A stretch of DNA of 40,844 nt from Candidatus Niyogibacteria bacterium RIFCSPLOWO2_01_FULL_45_48. GTDB lineage: Bacteria; Patescibacteriota; Minisyncoccia; HO2-45-28. The translations under genes and the position numbers were made by a program. Under the pieces are notes generated by a model. It saw only the letters and a list, made by a program, of their open reading frames with translations. It ran no database searches and was not told where the DNA came from. The stretch spans positions 1 through 40,844 of the forward strand of contig MHMQ01000036.1 of assembly GCA_001819395.1 (NCBI GenBank), written 5' to 3'. Positions 22,445 through 30,220 of this stretch are shown here, piece by piece. Each line of letters starts with the position of its first letter. Within the stretch, counting starts at the first letter, position 1.

Positions 22445-23227
22445 ATGAACCCCAGACTTGTTTTTTTGGTTGTTCTGGCTATTTTATTTACCGGCGTGAT
22501 TGTGTTTTTCAGATTCGGAGGCACGGGAACGGAAATTTTGTGGAATCTGTCTGATGGCGGGAAGTGGATGTTGCCTTTGGTTGGAATCGCGGCTCTGATT
22601 GACTCAATCAATCCTTGTGCCTTCTCGATTCTTTTGCTGACCATCGCTTTTCTTTTCACTCTTGGCCAGATGCGCTCAGGCATTCTTCGCATAGGCGGTT
22701 CTTACATTCTCGGAGTATTCGTGATTTATGTTTTGATCGGCCTTGGAATTTTACAGGCGTTGCACTTATTCAATACCCCGCATTTTATGGCTAAGGTGGG
22801 CGCGAGCTTATTGATAGCTTTCGGCGCGATAAACGTTATTAACGAATTTTTCCCGTCCTTTCCGATTAAACTTCGTGTGCCCCACGCGGCGCATAGAAAA
22901 ATCGCCGAACTTATGGAAAAGGCATCTATGCCCACCGCGTTTTTTCTTGGTGTGCTTGTGGGCCTTTGCGAATTTCCCTGCACCGGCGGGCCATATCTTA
23001 TGGTTTTAGGGCTTTTGCATGACCAAGCGACTTATTTGAAGGGGCTGGGTTATCTTTTGCTTTATAATCTTATTTTCGTTTTGCCTCTTATAATAATTCT
23101 TTTTATCGCAAGCGAAGAAAAGTTGCTGGCAAAAGTCAGAGAGTGGCAGTTGCGCGAGAACAGGCTTATGAGATACGGCGGGGGAATAGCCATGATTTTG
23201 CTGGGCGTAATAATTTTCTTTCTCTAA
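22445..23227 (+). CDS. CcdA/DsbD-type thiol electron transporter, copy 1
   Basis: 260 aa with about seven helices. Carries electrons across the membrane by a Cys pair: DSINPCAFSI (Cys58) in helix 2 and GLCEFPCTGGPYL (Cys175, Cys179) in a later helix. Both halves of the internal CcdA repeat are visible. The additional N-terminal helix (residues 3-22) is longer than in classical CcdA. In the cluster it would pass reducing equivalents to the thioredoxin at 23721. A second CcdA-like gene is at 31037. Confidence 0.9.
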   Translation: MNPRLVFLVVLAILFTGVIVFFRFGGTGTEILWNLSDGGKWMLPLVGIAALIDSINPCAFSILLLTIAFLFTLGQMRSGILRIGGSYILGVFVIYVLIGLGILQALHLFNTPHFMAKVGASLLIAFGAINVINEFFPSFPIKLRVPHAAHRKIAELMEKASMPTAFFLGVLVGLCEFPCTGGPYLMVLGLLHDQATYLKGLGYLLLYNLIFVLPLIIILFIASEEKLLAKVREWQLRENRLMRYGGGIAMILLGVIIFFL

Positions 23228-23231
23228 CAAT

Positions 23232-23696
23232 ATGGACATTATTATTGCTTTGATTCTGGTCGCGATAATCACCATAAGCGTTAAAGCCGTAAGCCGTTTT
23301 TTGCCGTTTTCGGTTTGCGCGATTTGTATGGGAGTTTCCGGAGCGTGGGTTTTGTTGTCGCTTGCGATTTTAACTGGTGTCGTGCCGTCGAATCTTTATC
23401 TGGACGTGATTACACTTTTGATGGGCGGGACGGTTGTGGGGATTGCGTATCAGGCAGAAAAAAAATTCGGGTGGCGAGGCGAGAAGGCGTTTTGGTCTAA
23501 GTTTGCCGTTATCGTTGCTGGATTTTACGCGGCCCACGTCGCTGTAGGCGGTTTGAGTTGGACTGTGTTCGCGATTGAGTTGTTTGTGCTGGTGATTCTT
23601 GCTTATCTGTTTTTCATCAGGCAAGATGGCGCGAATTTAAAATCGCATTCGGCGAAGGTCGAAAAATTGGAAAAAGAATTAGAAAATTGCTGTTAA
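23232..23696 (+). CDS. Four-helix membrane protein with CxxC, unknown
   Basis: 154 aa. Hydrophobic segments at about 2-20, 38-58, 85-105 and 112-130. The first loop contains PFSVCAICMGVSGAW (a membrane CxxC), and the C-terminus ends KLEKELENCC, a short coiled coil with vicinal cysteines. The thiols and position between ccdA (4 nt upstream) and a thioredoxin suggest a redox carrier or scaffold. I do not recognise a named family. Confidence 0.6.
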   Translation: MDIIIALILVAIITISVKAVSRFLPFSVCAICMGVSGAWVLLSLAILTGVVPSNLYLDVITLLMGGTVVGIAYQAEKKFGWRGEKAFWSKFAVIVAGFYAAHVAVGGLSWTVFAIELFVLVILAYLFFIRQDGANLKSHSAKVEKLEKELENCC

Positions 23697-23699
23697 TAG

Positions 23700-23713
23700 T
23701 GAGCGTAGTCGAA
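23700..23713. repeat. CTTCGAC...GCTCA repeat, intergenic copy
   Basis: TGAGCGTAGTCGAA is the opposite-strand form of TTCGACTACGCTCA, a member of the family at 11631. It fills nearly all of the short gap between two operon genes. Confidence 0.5.
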
Positions 23714-23720
23714 CTATAGT

Positions 23721-24086
23721 ATGAAAAAAAATTATTGGATTTACGCTGTCGTTCTTGCCGTAGTCGCTATCCCAGTCTATTTTTTCTGGCCAAAGGACGA
23801 AGTAAGTGGAAAACATGACGACTTCGCGCAATGCCTTACGGACAGAGGCGTCATAATGTACGGAGCTTACTGGTGTCCGCATTGCCAAAATGAGAAAAAG
23901 GCGTTCGGCGATTCGTTTAGATTCGTAAATTATGTTGAGTGCACCCAGGAAACAGGAAAATGTCTTGTCGAAAAAATTAACGGCTATCCGACTTGGATTT
24001 TCAAGGACGGCCGCAGATTTGAAGGCGAGATGGGGCTTAAAAGATTATCTGAAGCAAGCGGATGTTTATTGGAGGATAAAAAATAA
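23721..24086 (+). CDS. Membrane-anchored thioredoxin-like protein (CPHC)
   Basis: 121 aa: an anchor at 5-23 and a reduced thioredoxin fold with MYGAYWCPHCQNEKK (Cys52-Pro-His-Cys55). A further Cys38 and C-terminal ECTQETGKC and SGC residues add possible structural disulphides; the cis-proline strand is INGYPTWIFKDGRR. Very similar in plan to the thioredoxin half of the VKOR fusion at 30221 (HDDFAQCL before the active site). CPHC is the DsbA-type active site and would be oxidising by itself, though in this operon it could receive electrons from CcdA. Membrane-attached, facing the outside. Confidence 0.9.
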   Translation: MKKNYWIYAVVLAVVAIPVYFFWPKDEVSGKHDDFAQCLTDRGVIMYGAYWCPHCQNEKKAFGDSFRFVNYVECTQETGKCLVEKINGYPTWIFKDGRRFEGEMGLKRLSEASGCLLEDKK

Positions 24087-24091
24087 AAATT

Positions 24092-24886
24092 ATGGACACA
24101 AAAAATTATTTTAATTTGCCGGTGGCCATGGTCATAAGCTCCTTAATTCTGGGCGGGGCGTGGATTTATACCCAAAGTCCGATATCTGGAGGGAACACGG
24201 CCGGTCTTCTGAGTCAGACGCACGAGCAAAGCGGAATCGTGCTTCCTGTGAAATGGGGGGATTTGGGAGCGAAAATAATAAGCGTCGGCGTGATTGACGC
24301 CGAAAAATTTGAAGCGCTTTACGCCGGTCGTGGCGGTTTGGATGAAGAAATACGTAAACTTCTTTACGATGAAAATAACGGTAATCTTAAAATTACGGCC
24401 GAAAACTCCGGCGCGGTTTTAAACTTGCTTTGGGCTTTGGGTCTTGGCAACAGAAATGATATTTTAATTTATGGACCGATGACGACTTACGACGGCAAAA
24501 ATCCGGCTTCGGTAGAAGAAATGTTGGCCAAGGCTTCTGGATTTGCTTCAACTGGAGGCTGGACCCTGGCCAAAGGGCACGCGATGGAACACTACTCGAG
24601 ACACCCTTTTGTGATTCTTAACGAAGAACAACAGGAATTGGTTGAGCGTGTGAGCAAAAATGTTTATAGGCCCTGTTGCAGTAATTCAACATATTTTCCG
24701 GATTGCAATCATGGCATGGCCATGCTTGGACTTTTGGAGTTAATGGCCTCGCAGGGCTCTTCAGAAAAAGAAATGTACGATTTTGCCGAAAAGGTCAATG
24801 CAGTGTGGTTCCCGGAGCTTCAGAGTTCCGGATGCGATATTGGCGCAGGTGTTCCACAAACTCAACCAAGCGGTTGCGCTATCTGA
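24092..24886 (+). CDS. Secreted or anchored Cys/His-motif protein, 264 aa
   Basis: An N-terminal anchor (about 8-26, VAMVISSLILGGAWIYTQ) precedes a soluble domain. Residues about 185-225 carry the distinctive motif YRPCCSNSTYFPDCNHGM followed by AMLGLLELMASQG; other recurring parts are HYSRHPFVIL and a Cys-rich end (SSGCDIG, PSGCAI). The CC...C-x-H pattern looks like a metal or heme site. I have no family name; it seems to be a conserved hypothetical of copper/redox clusters. It is placed between the thioredoxin gene (5 nt) and the copper-type ATPase (12 nt), so involvement in metal binding is likely but inferred. Confidence 0.6.
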   Translation: MDTKNYFNLPVAMVISSLILGGAWIYTQSPISGGNTAGLLSQTHEQSGIVLPVKWGDLGAKIISVGVIDAEKFEALYAGRGGLDEEIRKLLYDENNGNLKITAENSGAVLNLLWALGLGNRNDILIYGPMTTYDGKNPASVEEMLAKASGFASTGGWTLAKGHAMEHYSRHPFVILNEEQQELVERVSKNVYRPCCSNSTYFPDCNHGMAMLGLLELMASQGSSEKEMYDFAEKVNAVWFPELQSSGCDIGAGVPQTQPSGCAI

Positions 24887-24892
24887 TATAAT
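24887..24892 (+). promoter_or_regulatory. TATAAT -10 box of the CopB-like gene
   Basis: Consensus TATAAT overlapping the 3-prime end of the upstream gene; the ATG at 24899 follows after 6 nt, so this gene can be expressed separately as a leaderless mRNA. No -35 match is obvious. Confidence 0.5.
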
Positions 24893-24898
24893 AAAGTT

Positions 24899-26935
24899 AT
24901 GGAAAATAAAAAAATTTACACTTGCCCGATGCATCCGGAAATAAGACAGGATATGCCCGGGATGTGTCCGGAATGCGGAATGAGCCTTGTTAAGGCAATA
25001 ACCAAACATCAAGATGCAATAACCAAACATCAAGATGCAATAACCAAACAAGAAATGAATGATAAGCATGCCGGGCACAGCACGCAGGCGTTTTTGCGCA
25101 AATTTTGGGTGAGTTTGGTGCTTTCCGTTCCGGTTGTTCTTTATTCCAAAATACTTTTTGAGCTTTTCGGGTGGTCCGCGCCCCCGTTTTACGGGTCGGC
25201 TTATGTTCCGGCGGTTTTGGGTTCAATTATATTTTTCTACGGCGGATGGGTTTTTTTGGCAAGCGCTTACCGCGAACTTAAAGCGCGCCTTCCCGGAATG
25301 ATGACCTTGATAGCCGTCGCCATAGGCGCGGCTTACATTTATAGTATTTATGTCGTTTTGGCCGGTAGAGCGGAAGAAGGACTTTTTTGGGAGCTTTCCA
25401 CGCTGATAGCCGTTATGCTTTTGGGCCATTGGGTTGAGATGAGAGCGGTTTCGGGCGCGCAAGGAGCCTTACGAGAATTATCAAAACTTATTCCCGACGA
25501 AGCGGAGGTCATAAAAAACGGCGAGCCTCAAAAAGTCAGGATTCAGGAAATAAAAGAGGGAGATGTAGTTTTTGTTCGTCCCGGCGCGAGAATTCCCGCG
25601 GACGGAGTTGTGATTGAAGGAAAATCGGAGGTGAACGAATCAATGATTACCGGAGAATCGGCGCCTGTTGCGAAAGCCGTTGGTTCAGAAGTCATTGCGG
25701 GCACTATTAATAGCGACGGCGCGCTTAAAGTTAAAGTAACCAAAATAGGCGAGCATACTTTTTTGGCTGGCATCATGCGTTTGGTGCGCGAAGCCCAGGC
25801 GTCTAAATCCCGACTACAGATTCTCTCGGATCGCGCCGCTTATTTTCTCACACTTATCGCCATAAGCGCCGGAGGCGCGGCGTTCGTGTTCTGGCTTTAT
25901 AGGTCCGGTTTCGGATTTGCGATTGAGCGCGCGGTTGCCGTTTTGGTTATTGCCTGTCCGCACGCCCTAGGCCTTGCTGTTCCTTTGGTTGCCTCAATTT
26001 CTACGACCCTTGCCGCAAAATCCGGATTTTTGGTTAAACAGCGTTTAGCGCTTGAGCTCGCCAGAAAAATTAACATAGTTCTTTTTGATAAAACCGGAAC
26101 TTTAACAGAGGGCGCATTCGGCGTGGTCTCATTTTCTTCTGATGAAACATTAATGCTCGCAGCGTCGGTTGATGCTAATTCTGAACACCCGGTTGCGCGC
26201 GGGGTTGTTGAGGAAGCGAAAAAACGAGGCTTTGAGATTGCGACTACACGGTCTTATAAACGCATCCCGGGAGTGGGCGGAGAGGCGGAAGTTGGCGGAA
26301 GAAAAATTTTTGTCGGTCATCGCGGAGGACCCGAAATTGTTGTGGAGGCGGACGGCAAAAAAATTGGCGTTATTAAAGTTGCTGACAAAATCCGCTCGGA
26401 GGCAAAATTTGCCGTCGGCAAGTTAAAAGAAATGGGCATAAAAGTCGCTATGGTTACGGGGGATTCGGAAGATGTGGCCAAAGAAGTCGCGCTGGAGCTC
26501 GGTATAGACGAATATTTCGCGAGAGTTTTACCGGGCGAAAAATCCGAGAAAGTAAAAGTTTTGCAGGAAAAAGGCCTTAAGGTCGCCATGGTCGGCGATG
26601 GAATAAACGATGCGCCGGCTTTGACACAGGCCGATCTTGGAATTGCCATCGGCGCCGGAACGAATGTTGCGATTGAATCGGCAGGCATAATACTTGTGCG
26701 AAATGATCCAAGAGATATTCCTAAAATAATAAACCTTTCGCGTCTTACCTACAGCAAAATGATTCAGAACCTTTTTTGGGCCACGGGTTATAATGTGGTT
26801 GCGATTCCACTTGCCGCGGGCGCTCTGGTCTTTCAGGGCATACTTTTACAGCCGGCGCTTGCCGCCGCCCTCATGTCGCTATCCACAATTATCGTTGCTT
26901 TTAACGCGGTTTTAATGCGCCGGAAAAAGATATAG
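24899..26935 (+). CDS. copB: Heavy-metal P1B-type ATPase, CopB-like
   Basis: 678 aa metal pump. The N-terminus has the heavy-metal-binding YTCPMHPEIRQDMPGMCPEC domain (residues 7-26, then GMSLV) and a His-rich stretch with the tandem AITKHQD repeat (33-50) and HAGHS. Transport motif ACPHALG (351-357) replaces CPC, which marks the CopB/P1B-3 branch, usually reported for Cu(I)/Cu(II) or Ag. Actuator TGES is at 250-253, phosphorylation site DKTGTLTEG at 396-404, and the hinge GDGINDAPAL follows. Full length for the family. Its location in a thiol-redox cluster suggests copper export coupled to envelope thiol protection. Confidence 0.92.
   Translation: MENKKIYTCPMHPEIRQDMPGMCPECGMSLVKAITKHQDAITKHQDAITKQEMNDKHAGHSTQAFLRKFWVSLVLSVPVVLYSKILFELFGWSAPPFYGSAYVPAVLGSIIFFYGGWVFLASAYRELKARLPGMMTLIAVAIGAAYIYSIYVVLAGRAEEGLFWELSTLIAVMLLGHWVEMRAVSGAQGALRELSKLIPDEAEVIKNGEPQKVRIQEIKEGDVVFVRPGARIPADGVVIEGKSEVNESMITGESAPVAKAVGSEVIAGTINSDGALKVKVTKIGEHTFLAGIMRLVREAQASKSRLQILSDRAAYFLTLIAISAGGAAFVFWLYRSGFGFAIERAVAVLVIACPHALGLAVPLVASISTTLAAKSGFLVKQRLALELARKINIVLFDKTGTLTEGAFGVVSFSSDETLMLAASVDANSEHPVARGVVEEAKKRGFEIATTRSYKRIPGVGGEAEVGGRKIFVGHRGGPEIVVEADGKKIGVIKVADKIRSEAKFAVGKLKEMGIKVAMVTGDSEDVAKEVALELGIDEYFARVLPGEKSEKVKVLQEKGLKVAMVGDGINDAPALTQADLGIAIGAGTNVAIESAGIILVRNDPRDIPKIINLSRLTYSKMIQNLFWATGYNVVAIPLAAGALVFQGILLQPALAAALMSLSTIIVAFNAVLMRRKKI
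24995..25050 (+). repeat. 21-bp tandem repeat inside the CopB-like gene
   Basis: Two complete units of 21 bp (24995-25015, 25016-25036) plus 14 bp of a third, encoding AITKHQD-AITKHQD-AITKQ. Being a multiple of three, unit gain or loss changes the number of His residues without breaking the frame. Confidence 0.9.
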
Positions 26936-26975
26936 AATATAATTAAAGGTCTAATTATTAAAATCAGTAAAAATT

Positions 26976-27356
26976 ATGAATACTAAACTTATAGAATGGG
27001 TTTTAAGAATAGCGGTTGCCGGAGAATTTTTGGGACACGGTGTTTTTGCCGTTCAGGGCAAGCCGGCGTGGATTGAGTGGTTTGGTATTTTTGGCGTTGT
27101 TGACGCGGAGCTGGCTACGCGCCTGTTGTTTTTTATTGGTATTTTGGATATTACTCTTGCGATTTTGGTTTTAATCAAACCTATCAGAATCGCGCTTCTG
27201 TGGATGGTGTTTTGGGGTTTTTGGACTGCACTTTTGCGTCCCATTGTCGGCGAGCCGATTTGGGATTTTGTGGAACGTTCGGCTAATTGGGGCGCGCCTT
27301 TGGCGCTTTTGCTCCTGGTCGGCTGGCCGAAAACAATTAAAGATTGGTTTAGATAA
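26976..27356 (+). CDS. DoxX-like membrane protein
   Basis: 126 aa, four hydrophobic helices. GEFLGHGVFAVQGKPAW near the N-terminus and FIGILDITLAILVLIKPIR in the middle match the DoxX/DoxD-like outline (conserved G(H)G in helix 1, D in helix 2-3). Such proteins are linked to thiosulfate:quinone oxidoreductase or to envelope redox homeostasis, but many act by unknown means. A second and third DoxX-like gene follow at 28312 and 32173. It lies 40 nt after the ATPase and 10 nt before a tiny membrane gene. Confidence 0.7.
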   Translation: MNTKLIEWVLRIAVAGEFLGHGVFAVQGKPAWIEWFGIFGVVDAELATRLLFFIGILDITLAILVLIKPIRIALLWMVFWGFWTALLRPIVGEPIWDFVERSANWGAPLALLLLVGWPKTIKDWFR

Positions 27357-27366
27357 ATAAAAATTT

Positions 27367-27513
27367 ATGGGTTATGGAAATTGGGGCGGAATGATGGGGT
27401 ATGGCTCCGGAAGTTTTTTTGGAGGATTTTTCATGGTTGCCTATTCGCTTATATTCCTTGCGCTCGGTGTTTTGGCCATAGTCTGGCTCTGGCAGCATAT
27501 TGATAAGAAATAA
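27367..27513 (+). CDS. Tiny Gly-rich membrane protein, 48 aa
   Basis: Forty-eight codons, ATG at 27367, TAA at 27511-27513, too short for the usual gene-length cut-off. The first 22 residues are MGYGNWGGMMGYGSGSFFGG-like (Gly, Met, Tyr), then one helix (23-42, MVAYSLIFLALGVLAIVWLW) and a short charged end. Small Gly/Met-rich proteins of this plan are common next to copper genes (inference from general knowledge). Spacing of 10 nt on either side fits an operon gene. Confidence 0.65.
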   Translation: MGYGNWGGMMGYGSGSFFGGFFMVAYSLIFLALGVLAIVWLWQHIDKK

Positions 27514-27522
27514 TTTACTCGA

Positions 27523-28284
27523 ATGTTTAGTCTTAAAAATAAGATTGCGCTGGTTACGGGCGCAAGGCGGGGTATGGGCAGGACTCATGCTTTGGTTTTG
27601 GCTGAACAAGGCGCCAAGGTCGTTATTACGGATATTGATGCCGGAGAATGTTCGCTGGTAGTTGAGGAAATAAAATCAAAAGGAGGAGAGGCTGCGTGTT
27701 TCAAAATGGATGTTTCAGACGCAGATGAGGTTAATAAAGTTTTTGACGAAGTGATAAAACTTTACGGACGTTTGGATATTCTGGTAAATAATGCCGGAAT
27801 ATATTCTCCAAAGCCGGCTTTGGAAATTAACGAAGAGGAGTGGGATATAATGATGGCGATAAATCTTAAGGGAGAATTTCTTTGTGCACAGCGCGCGGCC
27901 AAAGAGATGGCCAAAAATAAGTGGGGGAGAATCATAAACATTACTTCTGTTGCTTCCGGAGGTGTCGGGATTGGTATTGCCGGAGGGGCTCATTATACGG
28001 CCTCAAAAGGGGGAATAATCGGCATGACGGAGACTTTGGCAATAGAATTTGCGTTGCTTGGAATAAACGTGAACGCAGTAGCCCCGGGTGCTATTGATAC
28101 GCCGATGGTTTCAGCGGCTCAAATTCCGGAGGAAGCAATGAAAACAATGCTCGCCGGGATTCCTTCGGGAAGAATCGGACGACCCGAAGAAGTATCGGCT
28201 GCCGTTGTCTTTCTTGCATCGGACGAAGCAAGCTACATAACCGGATCCACCGTGTATGTCGACGGCGGATGGCTTGCGGCTTAG
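27523..28284 (+). CDS. Short-chain dehydrogenase/reductase (SDR)
   Basis: 253 aa Rossmann-fold NAD(P)-dependent oxidoreductase of the FabG-like classical group. Cofactor motif VTGARRGMGR at residues 11-20, DI after beta2 (favouring NAD), NNAG at about 89-92, catalytic Ser in NITSVASGG, and Tyr-x3-Lys in HYTASKGG. The C-terminal PEEVSAAVVFLASDEASYITG and YVDGGW are standard. The true substrate is unknown; 3-oxoacyl-ACP or sugar/alcohol substrates are usual. The N-terminal ATG is 9 nt after the tiny membrane gene, so it shares the transcript. Confidence 0.9.
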   Translation: MFSLKNKIALVTGARRGMGRTHALVLAEQGAKVVITDIDAGECSLVVEEIKSKGGEAACFKMDVSDADEVNKVFDEVIKLYGRLDILVNNAGIYSPKPALEINEEEWDIMMAINLKGEFLCAQRAAKEMAKNKWGRIINITSVASGGVGIGIAGGAHYTASKGGIIGMTETLAIEFALLGINVNAVAPGAIDTPMVSAAQIPEEAMKTMLAGIPSGRIGRPEEVSAAVVFLASDEASYITGSTVYVDGGWLAA

Positions 28285-28304
28285 TTAAATAATAATTTTA
28301 TAAA
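28274..28304 (+). promoter_or_regulatory. Promoter of the 28312 gene (leaderless)
   Basis: TTGCGG (28274-28279), 19-bp spacer and TATAAA (28299-28304); the ATG is 7 nt downstream. Confidence 0.45.
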
Positions 28305-28311
28305 ATCATAT

Positions 28312-28788
28312 ATGTCTAACGGTCAAAAATTGGCGTTATTTGTTTTAAGGGTTTCAATGGGCTGGGTGATGTTTTATGCCGGAATCGTCAAAATAATGAA
28401 TCCGGCGTGGTCTGCCGTGGGGTATCTTGGAAACGCGAAAACGTTCGCAGGATTTTATCAGTGGTTTTTACAGCCGAGCATTTTACCGACAACAAATTTC
28501 ATAAACGAGTGGGCGCTTACTTTGCTTGGTGTGTCTCTGATTTTGGGAATTGGAGTAAGGTTCAGTTCCGTTTTGGGAGCGTTTCTGATGATGCTTTATT
28601 ATTTTCCGGTTTTGACTTTTCCAGCTATTCCGCCGCATTCTTATATAATTGACGATCATATAATTTACGCTTTGGTTTTGGTTTATTTCGCGGCCGTTCG
28701 AGCGGGACGTTACTGGGGACTTGAAAACTGGTGCGCGAATCTGCCTATTTGCAGAAACTTTCCCGGCCTTCACCGCTGGTGGGGGTAA
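28312..28788 (+). CDS. DoxX family membrane protein
   Basis: 158 aa with four helices. Starts SNGQKLALFVLRVSMGWVMFYAGIVKI, the classical DoxX/TQO-DoxD N-terminus, and has NEWALTLLGVSLILGIGVRF and a DDHIIYALVLVYFAA stretch. The family's members act in quinone-linked oxidation of thiosulfate or in membrane redox control. Probably leaderless. Its end overlaps no gene, and tgt starts 11 nt later. Confidence 0.85.
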   Translation: MSNGQKLALFVLRVSMGWVMFYAGIVKIMNPAWSAVGYLGNAKTFAGFYQWFLQPSILPTTNFINEWALTLLGVSLILGIGVRFSSVLGAFLMMLYYFPVLTFPAIPPHSYIIDDHIIYALVLVYFAAVRAGRYWGLENWCANLPICRNFPGLHRWWG

Positions 28789-28799
28789 AGCGCATCCGA

Positions 28800-29945
28800 A
28801 TGGAATTTAAGGTTTTAAAGAAGTCAAAAAAGAGCAAGGCGCGGCTTGGGATTTTGGAAACAGAACATGGAGTCGTTGAAACTCCCGCCCTGGTTCCCGT
28901 GGCGACGCAAGCAGCTGTAAAAACCCTGACTAGCGAGGATGCCGTGGCCGCAGGCTGTCAGATTTTGATTACCAACACTTTTCATCTGCATTTAAAACCG
29001 GGCGAGGGAATTGTTAAATCAGCCGGAGGCCTTCATGAATTTATGAGTTGGCCGCGCTCTTTAATGACTGACTCCGGCGGCTTTCAGGTGTTCAGCTTGG
29101 GGTTTGGGCATGACCTCGGAGTAGGGAAGAAGATAAAATTTTTTCCTAAAGAAAAAGAAATTTTGGTATCGGAACATTCCCAGCCGAAGTCGGTGAAAAT
29201 AACCGATGACGGAGTTCGTTTCCGTTCTCCGTTTGACGGCCGTTCTCTTTTTTTGGGGCCGAAGGAATCTATAAAAATACAGGAAGCCCTTGGTGCGGAC
29301 ATAATATTTGCTTTTGACGAATGCACCGCCCCATTATCGTCAAAAGAATATATAAAAAAATCTTTGGCTCGGACTCACGGGTGGGCAAAAATATGTTTGG
29401 AATCCAAAAAAAACAAAAAACAATCACTATTCGGCATAACGCAGGGCTCCAATTTCAAAGATTTGAGGCAGGAAAGCGCGAAATTTATAAATTCTCTCGG
29501 TTTTGACGGATTCGGAATTGGGGGAGATTTGGGAACAAGCAAAAAAACCACGCGGGACATTTTATCGTGGACACTGCCGCATCTTGACGAAAAAAAACCG
29601 AGACATTTATTGGGGATAGGCAAACTTGAAGACATGGAATTGATAATCAAAAGCGGGGTAGACACATTTGACTGCACGGTGCCCACGCATTACGCGAGAT
29701 CCGGCGTCGTTTTCACAAGCTCGGGCCCGCTTAATTTACGACAAAGCGTATTTTTGAAAGACAAAAAACCCATTGACGCGAACTGTCCTTGTTTTGTCTG
29801 TGAAAAATACGCGCGAAATTATATTTCGCACATGCTTAGAGCCAAGGAAATTACGCCACTTAGACTCCTGACTTTTCACAACCTTTTTTATTTTAACGGT
29901 TTTATTCGTAAGATTCGCCTGAAAATAAAAAACGGGACTCTTTGA
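28800..29945 (+). CDS. tgt: tRNA-guanine transglycosylase (queuine tRNA-ribosyltransferase)
   Basis: 381 aa from the ATG at 28800; the longer in-frame start at 28731 would lie inside the DoxX gene. Exchanges G34 of tRNAs for the queuosine precursor. Asp91 in TDSGGFQ binds the base and Asp291 in TFDCTVPT is the nucleophile. The zinc site is CPCFVC (Cys329, 331, 334) plus the His of FHNLFYF. One odd detail: the usual DCV(x)PTRxARNG is DCTVPTHYARSG, with His for the first Arg. It interrupts the redox cluster and is unrelated to it. Confidence 0.93.
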   Translation: MEFKVLKKSKKSKARLGILETEHGVVETPALVPVATQAAVKTLTSEDAVAAGCQILITNTFHLHLKPGEGIVKSAGGLHEFMSWPRSLMTDSGGFQVFSLGFGHDLGVGKKIKFFPKEKEILVSEHSQPKSVKITDDGVRFRSPFDGRSLFLGPKESIKIQEALGADIIFAFDECTAPLSSKEYIKKSLARTHGWAKICLESKKNKKQSLFGITQGSNFKDLRQESAKFINSLGFDGFGIGGDLGTSKKTTRDILSWTLPHLDEKKPRHLLGIGKLEDMELIIKSGVDTFDCTVPTHYARSGVVFTSSGPLNLRQSVFLKDKKPIDANCPCFVCEKYARNYISHMLRAKEITPLRLLTFHNLFYFNGFIRKIRLKIKNGTL

Positions 29946-29967
29946 TTTTTATCCACATGGTTCCGCC

Positions 29968-29996
29968 TTGTCACAGCATGGCAGGGCCTTTAATAT
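29968..29996 (+). promoter_or_regulatory. Promoter of redox module B
   Basis: TTGTCA (29968-29973), 17-bp spacer, TAATAT (29991-29996); ATG at 30005 follows after 8 nt, so probably leaderless. Confidence 0.7.
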
Positions 29997-30004
29997 AGAC
30001 ATAT

Positions 30005-30205
30005 ATGGCATTGAAGGATTTGTTTTCGGAAAATAAAAATAATGGAGAGGGAACTTTTAAGTGCGAGAAATGCGGGAAGGAGAAAAATAAAGGCGAGGGC
30101 GGTTTTGTCCTTGAGGGCTCCGCTTTTTGCTGTAAATCATGCTGCGGAGACACGGAAAAGGGCGAGCACAAAGAAAAGAAAGACAATGTTTGTGAGTTTT
30201 GCTGA
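30005..30205 (+). CDS. Small Cys-rich metal-binding protein, 66 aa
   Basis: Eight Cys in 66 residues: KCEKC (Cys20, Cys23), FCCKSCC (about 42-47) and VCEFC at the very end, separated by charged Lys/Glu/Gly linkers. This recalls bacterial metallothioneins and zinc-ribbon stubs; two CxxC plus CC..CC would coordinate Zn or Cu clusters. It is the first gene behind the promoter at 29968 and 15 nt upstream of the VKOR fusion. Metal buffering or a copper chaperone role is inferred. No family name is claimed. Confidence 0.65.
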   Translation: MALKDLFSENKNNGEGTFKCEKCGKEKNKGEGGFVLEGSAFCCKSCCGDTEKGEHKEKKDNVCEFC

Positions 30206-30220
30206 TCCGTTGAATTTTAG

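Noticed and set aside
24995-25050. Possible CRISPR-like array
   Set aside because: The units are contiguous, without spacers, and code for part of the CopB-like N-terminus.
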